Assembly (NCBI RefSeq): GCF_000416985.1 | Contig: NZ_ATDL01000015.1 | Coordinates: forward strand, 434,001-498,000 | DNA length: 64,000 bases | Reading direction: 5' to 3' | Origin: Sphingobacterium paucimobilis HER1398 | GTDB taxonomy: Bacteria; Bacteroidota; Bacteroidia; Sphingobacteriales; Sphingobacteriaceae | Shown: piece by piece, positions 10,601 to 18,414 of the stretch | How positions within the stretch are numbered: position 1 is the first letter of the stretch | How the letters are laid out: the number at the start of each line of letters is the position of its first letter | Made by a program: the position numbers and the translations under genes | The notes under the pieces: generated by a model | Told to the model about the DNA's origin: nothing | The model's input: the letters and a program-made list of their open reading frames with translations, nothing else | Database searches by the model: none

Positions 10601-10999
10601 ATTCTCGGCATTAGTCACCTTTCCTGTCAGAAACTGTTGCTGGAGCACTGCTTCCTCTTTAACAGGTATAGGGCGCAGCTCTTTTTTGAAGAAAGAGATT
10701 GTTCTGTCTTCCAATTGATAACCGATAGGTTGATTCACGATGATCATTCGGAGAAATTCATCCAATTCCACCCCTGTAGCGTCCAATGTTAGAGGATGGA
10801 CTGAGTTTAGGACATTTTTAGTGCTGAATATCGTATAGCCACTCTGTTTTCTAATCGCTTCCAGAACAGTAGCAAATGCTACATTCCTGCCCTTGAAAGT
10901 AATCTTTTGAGAGTAGCTGTTCGCACTGACGGAGAGCATCCCCGCCACTAGTAAGAATAAGGTTATTCTCATCACTCGTAATAAGTAATATTTATTCAT
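7664..10999 (-). CDS. SusC/RagA TonB-dependent outer-membrane transporter with STN domain
   Basis: Outer-membrane beta-barrel importer of 1111 residues. In order: a signal peptide (1-30), an STN/secretin domain (about 33-106) that contacts a FecR protein, a carboxypeptidase-like beta domain (about 123-200, FLTGKVTNAENGE), a plug with the AAAAIYGSKAANGVV motif, and a barrel ending in aromatic GIRF. The STN domain shows it is a transducer: ligand binding should signal through the FecR protein at 11189-12346 to the ECF sigma factor at 12437-13042. It is the first gene of the five-gene operon that runs to 2574. The function class is certain; the imported nutrient is unknown. Confidence 0.95.
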   Translation of the reverse strand: MNKYYLLRVMRITLFLLVAGMLSVSANSYSQKITFKGRNVAFATVLEAIRKQSGYTIFSTKNVLNSVHPLTLDATGVELDEFLRMIIVNQPIGYQLEDRTISFFKKELRPIPVKEEAVLQQQFLTGKVTNAENGEVIEGVTVRVKDTDYMVSTNSKGQFQIPLSVITVKAVIVFSYIGMKPQEEIYSNQKVLNVQLVPNADAIKDVVVTGIYQRSKESFTGSSATYTVKELQMVGNQNILQSLKTLDPSFAIVDNNLFGSDPNRLPDIEIRGKSSVIGLTDEYSSNPNQPLFILDGFESTLAIISDLSMDRVERITLLKDAAAAAIYGSKAANGVVVVETKSPVPGQLRVNYTMNGNVSFADLTDYNLMNAEEKLQFELLSQFYGRLDEQGKIILGSNLNSEANYLDRLKEVRRGVNTYWPNEPLRTALTQRHTLFAEGGDSNLRYSVSFNHGVTKGVMKGSDRQATNGNIRLLYRRGDFSVNNSLSIDNVKSNKETSPFSDFTRANPYHRKYNDDGSIKMLLEDFSATRSGEAPVYSPLYDVSNLNINEQLSLGFTNNFEMEWHVAEPLRIRGRLGLRSFSTRDEIFRSPFNTEFLNTNALERGSYRETNGRNANYDGDLSLTYGKVFAEKHMLNAVGGARMEQASRLQSTYAVRGFIDDEFSNPNFALSYPEGKRPDYSESKRRGASFFVNMGYAYDQRYLMDATLRSDGASVFGTERQFSNIWSVGLAWNAHNETWVKSSKWIDQLRIRGSIGNPGNQNFDDYISMRIYRYNNENRNPFGASTIISNMGNRGLKWQTTLDRNVGLDLTTFHNRLRLNVDYFVKSTDPLLVFVSLPTSTGVSRVAQNIGAQVTNGFTVSSDYSIIRKEQLTWRINLNMRQLKAEYRKMGNLLNNFNEANKSRNLIRYYDGGSPSDLWAVRSVGIDPATGREIFLNKNGEQTFVHDFKNEVIVGNSDPDLEGVFGTSLFFKGFSASVNLRYRLGGQAFMQTLYEKVENISSRNVVLNQDKRALYDRWKQPGDEAKFKSISRTENTPMSSRFVRDNDMLIGESFSLGYESINAAWLKSIRASSVTFRVYMNDIFHISTIKNERGIDYPFARSVSFSAGIRF

Positions 11000-11068
11000 T
11001 AATTTTACTCGGATTTGGTTAGTACAAAATCTACTGTTATAAAAAATTTTAGACTAGCCTATCTATTT

Positions 11069-11096
11069 GAAGGAAAGGATGGCACTCCTTTCCTTC
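11069..11096 (-). terminator. Hairpin between fecR-like gene and susC
   Basis: Perfect 11-base inverted repeat GAAGGAAAGGA / TCCTTTCCTTC with a 6-base loop, in the 189-base gap between the anti-sigma gene and susC. It probably ends the sigma/anti-sigma transcript, so that susC needs its own sigma-dependent promoter. The T-run after it is weak. Confidence 0.5.
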
Positions 11097-11188
11097 TATG
11101 TTCTCATAAGGCAGTCTATTGTCTGGTCACGATCTATTCTATTTTTTCTTTCATATACATCCTTCTTTAGGTTAGTTATTTTAAATTT

Positions 11189-12346
11189 TTAATAAATAAT
11201 TAGTTTACGATCAGCGATATCCAACTTATAGTTTACTGCTGCTGCATCCAGAAGACGCAATACCAGTTTTATATTGGAATGTCGATAAGCATCCCCTATC
11301 AATTCGACATCTGGTACGGCACCGCTATAGACAATAGAAAGATTATACCATCGGCCTATTTCTGTTAACGTTTCGGCAAAAGATTTTCCATCAAAACTAA
11401 ATTTGCCATCCTTCCATGCTATGGCGTGCTGTGGATCGACTTTCTTAACCACAATCTCTCTTCCATCTTTATTTTCAGCCTGTTGTCCAGGGAGCAGTGC
11501 TACCTTTTTATTTTCAACCTGTACGTTGACCTTTCCTTCCAATAAGGTTGTTTTTATCGAAGACTGTGAAGCATATCCATTGACATTAAATTCTGTCCCC
11601 AGTACTTCGATAGACTGGTTCTTACTTTTTACAATAAAAGGTATCCGTTTGCTATTCTCATCTGTAACGGACTGTACGATAAAAAATGCTTCGCCATCTA
11701 ATTCCACAACTCGCTGATTGCCTGAAAAACTAGATGGGTATTTTAGTCGTGTATCCGAATTGAGCCATACCTGTGTGCCGTCAGCCAGTTTCACCTGATA
11801 TACGCCACCTTTAGGAACATAGAGCTGAAGCTCCCTCCCTTCCTTTAGATCCAATGACTTATCAAGTACATGTCCATTGCTATAATGTATTGTATCATCC
11901 ATCACAATGCCTTGCTGTTTAGTATCCAATACAACTTGATTTCCATCAGCAAGAACAAGTATTGCTTTGTTGCCGCCAGGAACAATGTCTTCGATAACAC
12001 TCGCCACGGGCGGTACCGTAGCAGTCTGCGTATTGTAAACCTGATAACCTATAAACGCGAAAACGACTACTGCGGCTGCGGCAGCCATCCAACGCCACAT
12101 ACCCCATGATCTTGATTCTGCTTCCACAGATTCTTCTATCTGTGATCTGATCTCTAAAAAAATACGGTCTGTATCTCCTTGGAGATAATCGAGATCAGCA
12201 GGTGCTTCGGCCTTCAGAAAAGTGTCCGCAAGCTGCCCCAACCGCTCATCATCGGTCGTCCTCAACAGGCGAAACAGTTCCTTTCTATCGGATTCACTGA
12301 TACTGTCCTCTAGGTACTTTTTATATAGTTCTTCTATTTGTAACAT
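11189..12346 (-). CDS. FecR-family anti-sigma factor
   Basis: Anti-sigma regulator of 385 residues. It has a cytoplasmic sigma-binding head (1-80), one transmembrane segment near 86-104, then a periplasmic FecR domain (about 170-270, with LADGTQVWLNSDTRLKYP and ELDGEAFFIV) and a C-terminal DUF4974/STN-like domain (about 305-385). It lies 90 bases downstream of its sigma gene and just upstream of the STN-bearing susC. The three therefore make a complete cell-surface signalling set. The start is an ATG at 12344-12346. Confidence 0.95.
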   Translation of the reverse strand: MLQIEELYKKYLEDSISESDRKELFRLLRTTDDERLGQLADTFLKAEAPADLDYLQGDTDRIFLEIRSQIEESVEAESRSWGMWRWMAAAAAVVVFAFIGYQVYNTQTATVPPVASVIEDIVPGGNKAILVLADGNQVVLDTKQQGIVMDDTIHYSNGHVLDKSLDLKEGRELQLYVPKGGVYQVKLADGTQVWLNSDTRLKYPSSFSGNQRVVELDGEAFFIVQSVTDENSKRIPFIVKSKNQSIEVLGTEFNVNGYASQSSIKTTLLEGKVNVQVENKKVALLPGQQAENKDGREIVVKKVDPQHAIAWKDGKFSFDGKSFAETLTEIGRWYNLSIVYSGAVPDVELIGDAYRHSNIKLVLRLLDAAAVNYKLDIADRKLIIY

Positions 12347-12436
12347 AGTTAAATTGGTAGAGCTATTGCCCTGTTTAGAGATAAGACGCTTGGAAAAAGA
12401 AAACTGACTACTCGTCGTGAAGATTTTGTTCAGTCC

Positions 12437-13042
12437 TTAAGAAAATGGCTGGGATAGAGCGATCAATAATGCGAGAACAGTAATATCCCGACCTGATTTA
12501 AGCAGGTGCTGTCTCACGGCATAAACGGCTTTGACCAAATGATTATGGACTGTGTTGGGGCTGATATTCATAATCTCGGCGGCCTCCTGATGGCTTTTGC
12601 CCTCGAACTTGCACAAGATGAAGGTTCTTCGCCTTTGCTCAGGAAGATTCGCTACAGCTTCGTCCAATAGCTGTTGGGTTTCCTTGGCAAATAGTTGCGC
12701 CTCGGTATCTTCGTCTATAGTAATGCCTGTTCTTAAAACCTCCTCTTGCATACGATTCTGACGCTCGAGCTTACGGAAATAATCGATAGCCATATGCTGT
12801 GCTACACGGTATAGATAACCTTCAAAAGTTTGCTGAACAACGATTTGCTCGCGCTTTTCCCATACTTTTACAAAAAGATTCTGTAGCAATTCGTCGGCCT
12901 CCTCAGGGTCTTTGACCATTTGCTGTAATTTCCAATACAGTTTTTTGGAATGTTGATTATAGAGGTCCTCAAATGCAGCATGATCTCCAGCTTTTAGACG
13001 CTGAAGGAGTTCGAAATCGACAGAATTGGAATCAGAGTGCAT
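12437..13042 (-). CDS. ECF RNA polymerase sigma-70 factor
   Basis: Sigma factor of 201 residues. Region 2 is at about residues 25-90 (DEADELLQNLFVKVWEKRE) and region 4 at about 130-185 (LPEQRRRTFILCKFEGKSHQEAAEIM, with the HTH NISPNTVHNHLVKAV). It is the first gene of the sigma/anti-sigma module that precedes the susC operon at 10999-2574, which it presumably drives when the substrate is sensed. The start is an ATG at 13040-13042. The last residues (LLIALSQPFS) form the short hydrophobic tail usual in this group. Confidence 0.95.
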   Translation of the reverse strand: MHSDSNSVDFELLQRLKAGDHAAFEDLYNQHSKKLYWKLQQMVKDPEEADELLQNLFVKVWEKREQIVVQQTFEGYLYRVAQHMAIDYFRKLERQNRMQEEVLRTGITIDEDTEAQLFAKETQQLLDEAVANLPEQRRRTFILCKFEGKSHQEAAEIMNISPNTVHNHLVKAVYAVRQHLLKSGRDITVLALLIALSQPFS

Positions 13043-13293
13043 TTATCGAATGGCTAGTTTTCGGCCACTAAGCTAGAGATTATTTTTTAGGTCAGCAATA
13101 TTGGAGATGGAAAAACAGTTTTACACTATTTTCTTGACTGCGGAGCCAAACAATAGCTACCAGTAATAAACGGAAGAAGGAATCTATAGAATAGAAGAGA
13201 AATAACACAAACCTTAATTACTAATATTTTTAGTTTAAATAATTTATATTTAACTTAGCACAAGCAAGTTGCTAATAAAATAACCAATCCATT

Positions 13294-14059
13294 ATGGAAC
13301 CTGTAATCACAGATGCAATCAATATTATAGAAGAGATGGAATTCACTAAACTAGTCAACAGTATACAAAATACGCACAAGGAGCTCCAGCTATCGGCTGT
13401 AAAAGCAGTAAACCAATCGCTTACCCTACGTAACTGGTTGATCGGGCTATACATTGTCGAATTCGAGCAGAACGGTGAAGACCGGGCTAAGTATGGAGAG
13501 CGATTACTTGAAAATATAGCAAAAAGTATTCAAATCAAAGGTTTACCAGCACCTGAGCTCTCCCGATGTAGACAGTTATACAAAACCTACCCTCAGATTC
13601 TTGGGTTGGTAACCCAAGAATTCAAACACCTTCTTCCTACAGGTCTTCCAAAACATTATTCACTTGAAAATGTACGACACCCAATTCTTGGGTCGCAAAC
13701 CCAAGAATCACAGAAAGTAGCAATAACAACAATCTAAAACACATTTTCAATATTTTTCAATCCATCTCATACACGCATTTTACCGAACTCATTAAAATAG
13801 AAGACGCTACGAAAAGACACTTTTATGAGACACTTATTCTGAAAATGCAACCGACGGTTAAAGAACTAAAAAGACAGTATTGCTAGTAACCAATCAAAAC
13901 AAAGCCTTGGTCGAATATGCTATAGCAGACAGTGACCAACAACTGTTCGTGAGTAAATACCTAATTAAACTGCCATCAGAAGAAGAGCTTATTGCCGAAA
14001 TCGAACGGGAGAACAATGTACTTCGCGAGCAGGGAGTCGTTTATGGTCGAGAGGAATGA
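13294..14059 (+). pseudogene. Decayed DUF1016/YhcG-type nuclease gene
   Basis: An open frame from 13294 to 13737 carries the DUF1016 N-terminal domain (QSLTLRNWLIGLYIVEFEQ, YGERLLENIAKSI, LSRCRQLYKTYPQI). It then diverges and stops. In another frame the next DUF1016 block follows (FTELIKIEDATKRHFYE, then KELKRQY and a stop at 13884-13886). A third piece (ALVEYAIADSDQQLFVSKY, LIKLPSEEELIAEIERE) ends at TGA 14057-14059. The order matches the family, but most of the central and PDDEXK nuclease part is missing and the frames are broken, so no working nuclease can be made. Two near-identical hairpins lie inside the first part. Confidence 0.85.
13597..13708. repeat. Two related hairpins inside the DUF1016 remnant
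   Basis: 13597-13621 is ATTCTTGGGTT, three bases, then its exact complement. 13684-13708 is ATTCTTGGGT, five bases, then its exact complement. The arms are the same sequence, so these are two copies of one palindromic element 87 bases apart, both in coding sequence. Confidence 0.8.
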
Positions 14060-14243
14060 AAAAAACAGACTTCACCTACCTCTGCAGATATTGACCAATA
14101 CGACCTGCATGCCCCATTTTAGTTGATAGGAAATAAAAACTGTCTTATCTTTAAGCTACAGAACAATAAGATAAACGATTCTATTGACCTATGTGGGCTT
14201 GTCTTCACAGGATGGAGATCGGATCACAGACAGGATGAACAGC

Positions 14244-14654
14244 ATGAAAAAAATAATCGTTGGAATGATAGCGCTATCGCTATTGGCAGCCTGCCAGTAT
14301 AAAACGGATAAAAAGGCTACTTCAGAAATGGAAGTTTCCAAATTACAGGAGCTTTACAAAAATGAAACGAACCAACTCTCTATTTACAAAAACAATACGA
14401 TCCGTAAAAACGATACGATTTATAACAACGACACCTTTGAACTGATTGAAAAAGAGAAAAACGATTCAAAGGTGGTGAAAGGGAATGTGAACTATGAACG
14501 CGGTTTTGAAGATGACGAGGATGCTACGGTGTATGTTCTAAACTTTGACAAACCTTCGGAAGAACGCTATTTTGTACGATTCTCGGACAATGACAGTATT
14601 ATGTTTCTCTTGGATAAAAATAAGAAAAGCGCAACACTCTACAGAGCGCAATAA
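14244..14654 (+). CDS. Small lipoprotein, function unknown
   Basis: Predicted lipoprotein of 136 residues with a signal peptide and lipobox LSLLAAC (Cys17). The mature part is very hydrophilic and rich in Asn, Asp, Lys and Glu, with a repetitive stretch of NDT/KND-type residues (about 40-75), and no domain I recognise. The ATG at 14244 was chosen because it places the basic MKK directly before the hydrophobic core. ATG 14235 and an upstream start at 14184 also remain in frame. It lies between the dead DUF1016 gene and a strong terminator at 14800 and appears to be a single-gene unit. Confidence 0.7.
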   Translation: MKKIIVGMIALSLLAACQYKTDKKATSEMEVSKLQELYKNETNQLSIYKNNTIRKNDTIYNNDTFELIEKEKNDSKVVKGNVNYERGFEDDEDATVYVLNFDKPSEERYFVRFSDNDSIMFLLDKNKKSATLYRAQ

Positions 14655-14799
14655 ATCATTTTGCGCAGGGGGAGTTATTGATCGCCGAGACCACGCTAAA
14701 CACACTAATCTTTATATTAAGATGACAACCGATAAAAGTATCGGCATAGCTTTTGTATATGTATTAGTATTCATAATTTAGGTTAATAATTGGTTAGTT

Positions 14800-14834
14800 A
14801 AAAATACCTGAAGCTCCCCGCTTCAGGTATTTTT
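14800..14834. terminator. Strong bidirectional terminator
   Basis: Perfect 15-base inverted repeat AAAAATACCTGAAGC / GCTTCAGGTATTTTT with a 5-base loop and T-runs in both directions. It terminates the lipoprotein transcript. Confidence 0.85.
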
Positions 14835-14962
14835 CTTTATCATTTAAGGATTCAATTTTGTGCTACCACTTGTGACGAGGATTGGAATGAAGTAATGGCT
14901 AGATTTGGCCAATGCTGAAAGATTTACTAATAAAATAATAATCAGATCTAGAATACATCTCA

Positions 14963-14986
14963 TAATTAGAACAAAAGTTCTAATTA
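14963..14986. promoter_or_regulatory. Operator-like inverted repeat upstream of MBL hydrolase
   Basis: TAATTAGAAC-AAAA-GTTCTAATTA is a perfect 10-base inverted repeat 120 bases upstream of the gene at 15106, with no T-run in keeping with a terminator. It looks like a binding site for a dimeric regulator. No regulator gene is adjacent. Confidence 0.45.
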
Positions 14987-15105
14987 TTGAATTAAAACAT
15001 TTATTTTTACGGTATCGATCTGTAAAGATGTCAACAAATACGGGCATGTCGGCAATGGGCACACCTATTTGAGGTATTCTTGATCTCACCCTAAAATCAA
15101 CTGCT

Positions 15106-15873
15106 ATGGTAGATATATATCATTTAAATTGTGTCAAAATTGTCTCCCCATACAGCGATAATGTAAGCGGACATTGTATGTTGTTAAAAGAGAACGACAG
15201 CATGGCGCTGGTCGACACCGGAATCGGCTTATTGGACACCTGCTATCCGGATGAAAGAATAGGTCAGGAACTGGTCGAGATGGTAGGATATCGCTTTGAC
15301 AAGAAGCTTACTGCTATTCAACAAATCAAGAGTTTGGGGTTTAACCCTGAAAATGTTCAGGACTGTATCATATCCCATCTGGATAATGACCACATCGGAG
15401 GCTTGCCAGACTTTCCCAAAGCTACGGTACATGTGGGATATGAAGAATATGAAAATTACCTATCGGGAAATCCACGCTATCTAAAAACACCACTACTGCA
15501 CGAACCTGTAATCAAGTCCTATGCTAAATCAAATGACCAATGGTTTGGTTTTGAAGCGAGGAAAGTATACACTTCTCTGCATACAGAAATACTCTTGATA
15601 CCGCTATTTGGTCATACCTTGGGACATTGTGGAGTAGCCATAAAACACAGCGATTCCTGGATATTTTATGCAGCAGATGCCTATTATCTGCGTGATGAAC
15701 TAGATAATTCCGACCACCCCATCAATCAATTGGCCGAAGCGAGAGCCGACGACAATGAGATGCGGATAGCGACGCTAGACCGCATTCGTAAACTGATTTC
15801 ATCACATCCCGAAATTAGATTTTTTGGATATCATGATATTGATGAATTTAAGTTGTTTGCAAAAAACAATTGA
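15106..15873 (+). CDS. MBL-fold metallo-hydrolase, lactonase-like
   Basis: Cytoplasmic metallo-beta-lactamase-fold hydrolase of 255 residues with no signal peptide. The metal-binding motif is HLDNDH (residues 91-96), followed by GGL. The second position of the usual HxHxDH is Asp, a variant found in part of this superfamily. The later ligands His170 or His174 (GHTLGHCGVA) and Asp191 (YAADAYY) are visible. The overall layout resembles N-acyl-homoserine-lactone lactonases and related hydrolases, but the substrate cannot be read from sequence. It is followed after 4 bases by a GNAT gene, with which it forms an operon. The start is an ATG at 15106. Confidence 0.85.
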   Translation: MVDIYHLNCVKIVSPYSDNVSGHCMLLKENDSMALVDTGIGLLDTCYPDERIGQELVEMVGYRFDKKLTAIQQIKSLGFNPENVQDCIISHLDNDHIGGLPDFPKATVHVGYEEYENYLSGNPRYLKTPLLHEPVIKSYAKSNDQWFGFEARKVYTSLHTEILLIPLFGHTLGHCGVAIKHSDSWIFYAADAYYLRDELDNSDHPINQLAEARADDNEMRIATLDRIRKLISSHPEIRFFGYHDIDEFKLFAKNN

Positions 15874-15877
15874 TAAT

Positions 15878-16399
15878 ATGATACAGATAAAAAACAGCAC
15901 AAAGCAGGATATTAAGGAAATATTCAGACTTTATGAGATTGCCACGGGCTTTCAGAAAACAAGATACACAGTGCATTGGCCAATATTTGACCGGGGTCTG
16001 GTGGAAAACGAAATCGATGAAAACCGACAATGGAAAATAGAGATGGATGGTAAAACAGCCTGCATCTTCGCAACGACATTTGACGATCCGAAAATCTGGG
16101 AAGAACGAAATGAAGATGCCGCTATCTATATCCACAGGATAGCGACCAATCCCGACTTCAGGGGACAGAACCTTGTAGCAGAAATCGTGAAGTGGGCGAA
16201 AGTGTATGCAGCTGAACATAAAAAGGAATACATAAGAATGGATACCGTAGGGGAAAACACGAAACTGATCGCGTACTACGGCAAATGCGGGTTTGACTAC
16301 CTAGGGCCACTTACGCTAAAAGATACAGAGGGGCTTCCAGCACATTACAATAATGCAACAGTGAGTCTCTTCGAAATTAGCTTAAAAAGTAATCGATAA
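15878..16399 (+). CDS. GNAT-family N-acetyltransferase
   Basis: Acetyl-CoA-dependent N-acetyltransferase of 173 residues. The central strand and the acetyl-CoA loop IYIHRIATNPDFRGQNLVAEIV (about residues 87-108) contain the Q/RGxGxA-type motif in the variant form RGQNLVA. A C-terminal TKLIAYYGKCGFDYLG block is typical of the fold. The ATG at 15878, 4 bases after the MBL-hydrolase stop, was chosen over a longer frame that would overlap that gene. The acceptor substrate is unknown. A transcription terminator follows at 16434-16472. Confidence 0.88.
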   Translation: MIQIKNSTKQDIKEIFRLYEIATGFQKTRYTVHWPIFDRGLVENEIDENRQWKIEMDGKTACIFATTFDDPKIWEERNEDAAIYIHRIATNPDFRGQNLVAEIVKWAKVYAAEHKKEYIRMDTVGENTKLIAYYGKCGFDYLGPLTLKDTEGLPAHYNNATVSLFEISLKSNR

Positions 16400-16433
16400 G
16401 GTGGACTATTGTGTAACACTCCAAGAACTCTTT

Positions 16434-16472
16434 ACTGCGGCAGACCTCTTCTGGGATGAGGTCTACCGCAGT
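16434..16472. terminator. Bidirectional terminator between convergent genes
   Basis: ACTGCGGCAGACCTC pairs with GAGGTCTACCGCAGT (one mismatch) around a 9-base loop. It lies between the GNAT gene (plus) and the FAD monooxygenase gene (minus), which end on either side. Confidence 0.75.
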
Positions 16473-16483
16473 GTTATTCAGAA

Positions 16484-17608
16484 TCATTGATCTGCTATCC
16501 GGAAATAGTTAAGCATCATTTTCTGATTGGTCTTATGGGGAGTCGCTCTCATCAGGGCATTCCTGAGGAATATCCCTGGTTGCTTGCTCCAATGTGCTAT
16601 CTTACCAACCTGCCAGCTCTTATTAACAATGGAATGAGCTTTTTTCAAACGAACTTTAGGATACAATTGAATACTTGTTTTCAGATCATTTTCTGAAAGC
16701 AATCGGTATAATGCATGAGCATCTTCGATGGCCTGGCAGGCTCCCTGCCCAAGGTTGGGCGTGGTTGCGTGAGCTGCATCACCTATCAGACACACATTGG
16801 ATTGCGACCAGTCGGAATAAGGCTTTAAATCATAGATTTCGGTAGCGATTATTTTCTCTTCAGGAGTCTTCCTCATGACCGCTTCTGCCATAGGGATAAA
16901 ATCTCCAGCAAACTCTAATGGAGATGAAGACAGTGCCCCTATTGTCTTGTCAATGAGTAAATACCAGTAAACTCTATTGTCCCGTAATGGTACAAAGCCA
17001 AATCTCTTGCTCTTGCCCCAGGCTTCTACCAATTCGTGCCTGTAATCTTTGGGAATTTCAAATTCTGTGACTCCTCGCCAGCACAACTGTCCCGAATCAC
17101 GGTATTCCTGATAGTTGAAGAGTATGCTACGTACTTTTGATTTAATTCCATCTGCACCGATCAGGTATTCGTATGTTTCCTCAGCTCCGTCTTCAAATTT
17201 CATCAGAAATTGATGCTTCTCATTAGCAACATTCTTCAATCTCTTATTCAGCTTTATATTTTTTTCGCCAACGGCTTCAATCAATATCTTATGTAGTTCT
17301 GCCCGATGAATGGTGTGGTTTTGAACACCAAACTGTTGCTCAAAAGGTTTCAAATCAACCCGGGTAAGTGGCGAAAAATCGGGTTCGGACAACGTCGTGA
17401 AGTAAAGTGGATTTCCTACCCGTTCTATTTCGGTATGTATTCCCAAGTTGCGAAATACCTGCATAGCGTTGTTGGCTAAGATAATACCCGCACCCACGGG
17501 TTTAAGTTCAGCGGCTGCTTCAAAGATTGTAAACGGAATATTGTGCTTTTTTAACGCTAACGCAGTGGTTAATCCACCAATACCTGCTCCTATAATGGCT
17601 ACCTTCAT
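16484..17608 (-). CDS. FAD-dependent aromatic-type monooxygenase
   Basis: Flavin monooxygenase of 374 residues of the PHBH/UbiH/HpxO superfamily. It has an N-terminal GAGIGG dinucleotide fold (residues 7-12), a middle YLIGADGIKSKVR motif (DG motif, about 147-160) and the second FAD motif CLIGDAAHATTPNLGQGACQ (about 272-291). It should hydroxylate a small, probably aromatic or heterocyclic, compound with NAD(P)H and oxygen. The substrate is not evident. The next gene upstream on the strand is a Crp/Fnr regulator (17681), 72 bases away, which might share control. Length and motifs are normal for the family. Confidence 0.88.
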   Translation of the reverse strand: MKVAIIGAGIGGLTTALALKKHNIPFTIFEAAAELKPVGAGIILANNAMQVFRNLGIHTEIERVGNPLYFTTLSEPDFSPLTRVDLKPFEQQFGVQNHTIHRAELHKILIEAVGEKNIKLNKRLKNVANEKHQFLMKFEDGAEETYEYLIGADGIKSKVRSILFNYQEYRDSGQLCWRGVTEFEIPKDYRHELVEAWGKSKRFGFVPLRDNRVYWYLLIDKTIGALSSSPLEFAGDFIPMAEAVMRKTPEEKIIATEIYDLKPYSDWSQSNVCLIGDAAHATTPNLGQGACQAIEDAHALYRLLSENDLKTSIQLYPKVRLKKAHSIVNKSWQVGKIAHWSKQPGIFLRNALMRATPHKTNQKMMLNYFRIADQ

Positions 17609-17680
17609 GTTGTTCTTTCTTTATTTCGGAGCAAAATTAGGCGCAATAAAGAGCAAAAAGATTCACTTAAGTTAATAAAA

Positions 17681-18265
17681 CTACTTCATAATTCGCCTTC
17701 TGATTCTGCTCAGTGACTGTGGTGTGATCCCTAGAAAGGTAGAGATATATTTCTGAGGGATTTTCTGTAGTACTTCTCGTGACTTTCTAAGGAGATTTAA
17801 ATAACGTTCTTCGGGAGTGAAAAGCAGCAGATCTTCTATCCGTCGCTTTGCTTCCAAAAAAGCATAATCTGACATTCTTATTTTAAAATCCATCCAAAAA
17901 ACATCCTGTTGTGCAAGGTCATTGATAGTGTCCTTTGATATGACAAACAGTTCTGTTTCGATCATGGCTTTGATATAGAGACTAGCTTTTTTTCCGGAAA
18001 TGTAGCTCTCATAATCACCAATAAAATCCTTATTCACCTGTAATAAGAGGTTTATTTCCTCTCCTTTGTCATTCATCAAATAAGAACGCATTGCTCCCTG
18101 TATAATAAAAGCTAACTTGTCTGCACGTTCCCCTTCCGAAAGCCAATTTTGATTTTTTTTCAGCACTACTATTGTCCCCTCTCGGGATAATACCAAAGCC
18201 TTATCATAGGGAATAGACATATTCTCTTGAATTCTGCGAATATAATTCTGATTCATACTTTGCAT
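17681..18265 (-). CDS. Crp/Fnr-family transcriptional regulator
   Basis: Regulator of 194 residues with an N-terminal cyclic-nucleotide-binding-like jelly roll (about 25-130, WLSEGERADKLAFIIQGAMR) and a short C-terminal HTH (QKYISTFLGITPQSLSRIRR, about 168-188). The classical cNMP-binding Arg/Ser pair is not evident, so the ligand is unknown. This short type is common in Bacteroidota, often beside the genes it controls. It lies between the lactonase/ADH/SSADH operon and the FAD monooxygenase, so either is a plausible target. The start is ATG 18265, with 18256 as an alternative. Confidence 0.88.
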   Translation of the reverse strand: MQSMNQNYIRRIQENMSIPYDKALVLSREGTIVVLKKNQNWLSEGERADKLAFIIQGAMRSYLMNDKGEEINLLLQVNKDFIGDYESYISGKKASLYIKAMIETELFVISKDTINDLAQQDVFWMDFKIRMSDYAFLEAKRRIEDLLLFTPEERYLNLLRKSREVLQKIPQKYISTFLGITPQSLSRIRRRIMK

Positions 18266-18355
18266 TTTACGCCATAATTATAAGATGATTCTATAGACAA
18301 TGCAACATCGTATTTTTTTTGCAATTAACTGCTGCACCTATATTATGCACCTAAT

Positions 18356-18369
18356 AATATTGCAATATT
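18356..18369. promoter_or_regulatory. Palindrome upstream of crp-like gene
   Basis: AATATTGCAATATT is a perfect 14-base palindrome 91 bases upstream of the Crp/Fnr start and 46 bases past the SSADH stop. It may be an operator for autoregulation. It is AT-rich, so chance is not excluded. Confidence 0.35.
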
Positions 18370-18414
18370 TTGATTTCGACGGTCGCTGATCATTAAAATC
18401 ATCATCAGGAAGGA

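Larger units (their letters stand above)
14655..15105. other. Intergenic region with terminator and operator-like palindrome
   Basis: No supported gene lies here. An 81-codon minus-strand open frame (14844-15089) has no recognisable motifs. The stretch holds a strong bidirectional terminator (14800-14834) and a perfect 24-base inverted repeat (14963-14986) ahead of the MBL-hydrolase gene. Confidence 0.6.

Noticed and set aside
13597..13708. Two hairpins as a CRISPR or REP array
   Set aside because: Only two copies, with coding sequence between them and no regular repeat-spacer pattern.
14844..15089. An 81-codon minus-strand open frame
   Set aside because: No recognisable motif; it covers the operator-like repeat and the presumed promoter of the MBL-hydrolase gene.
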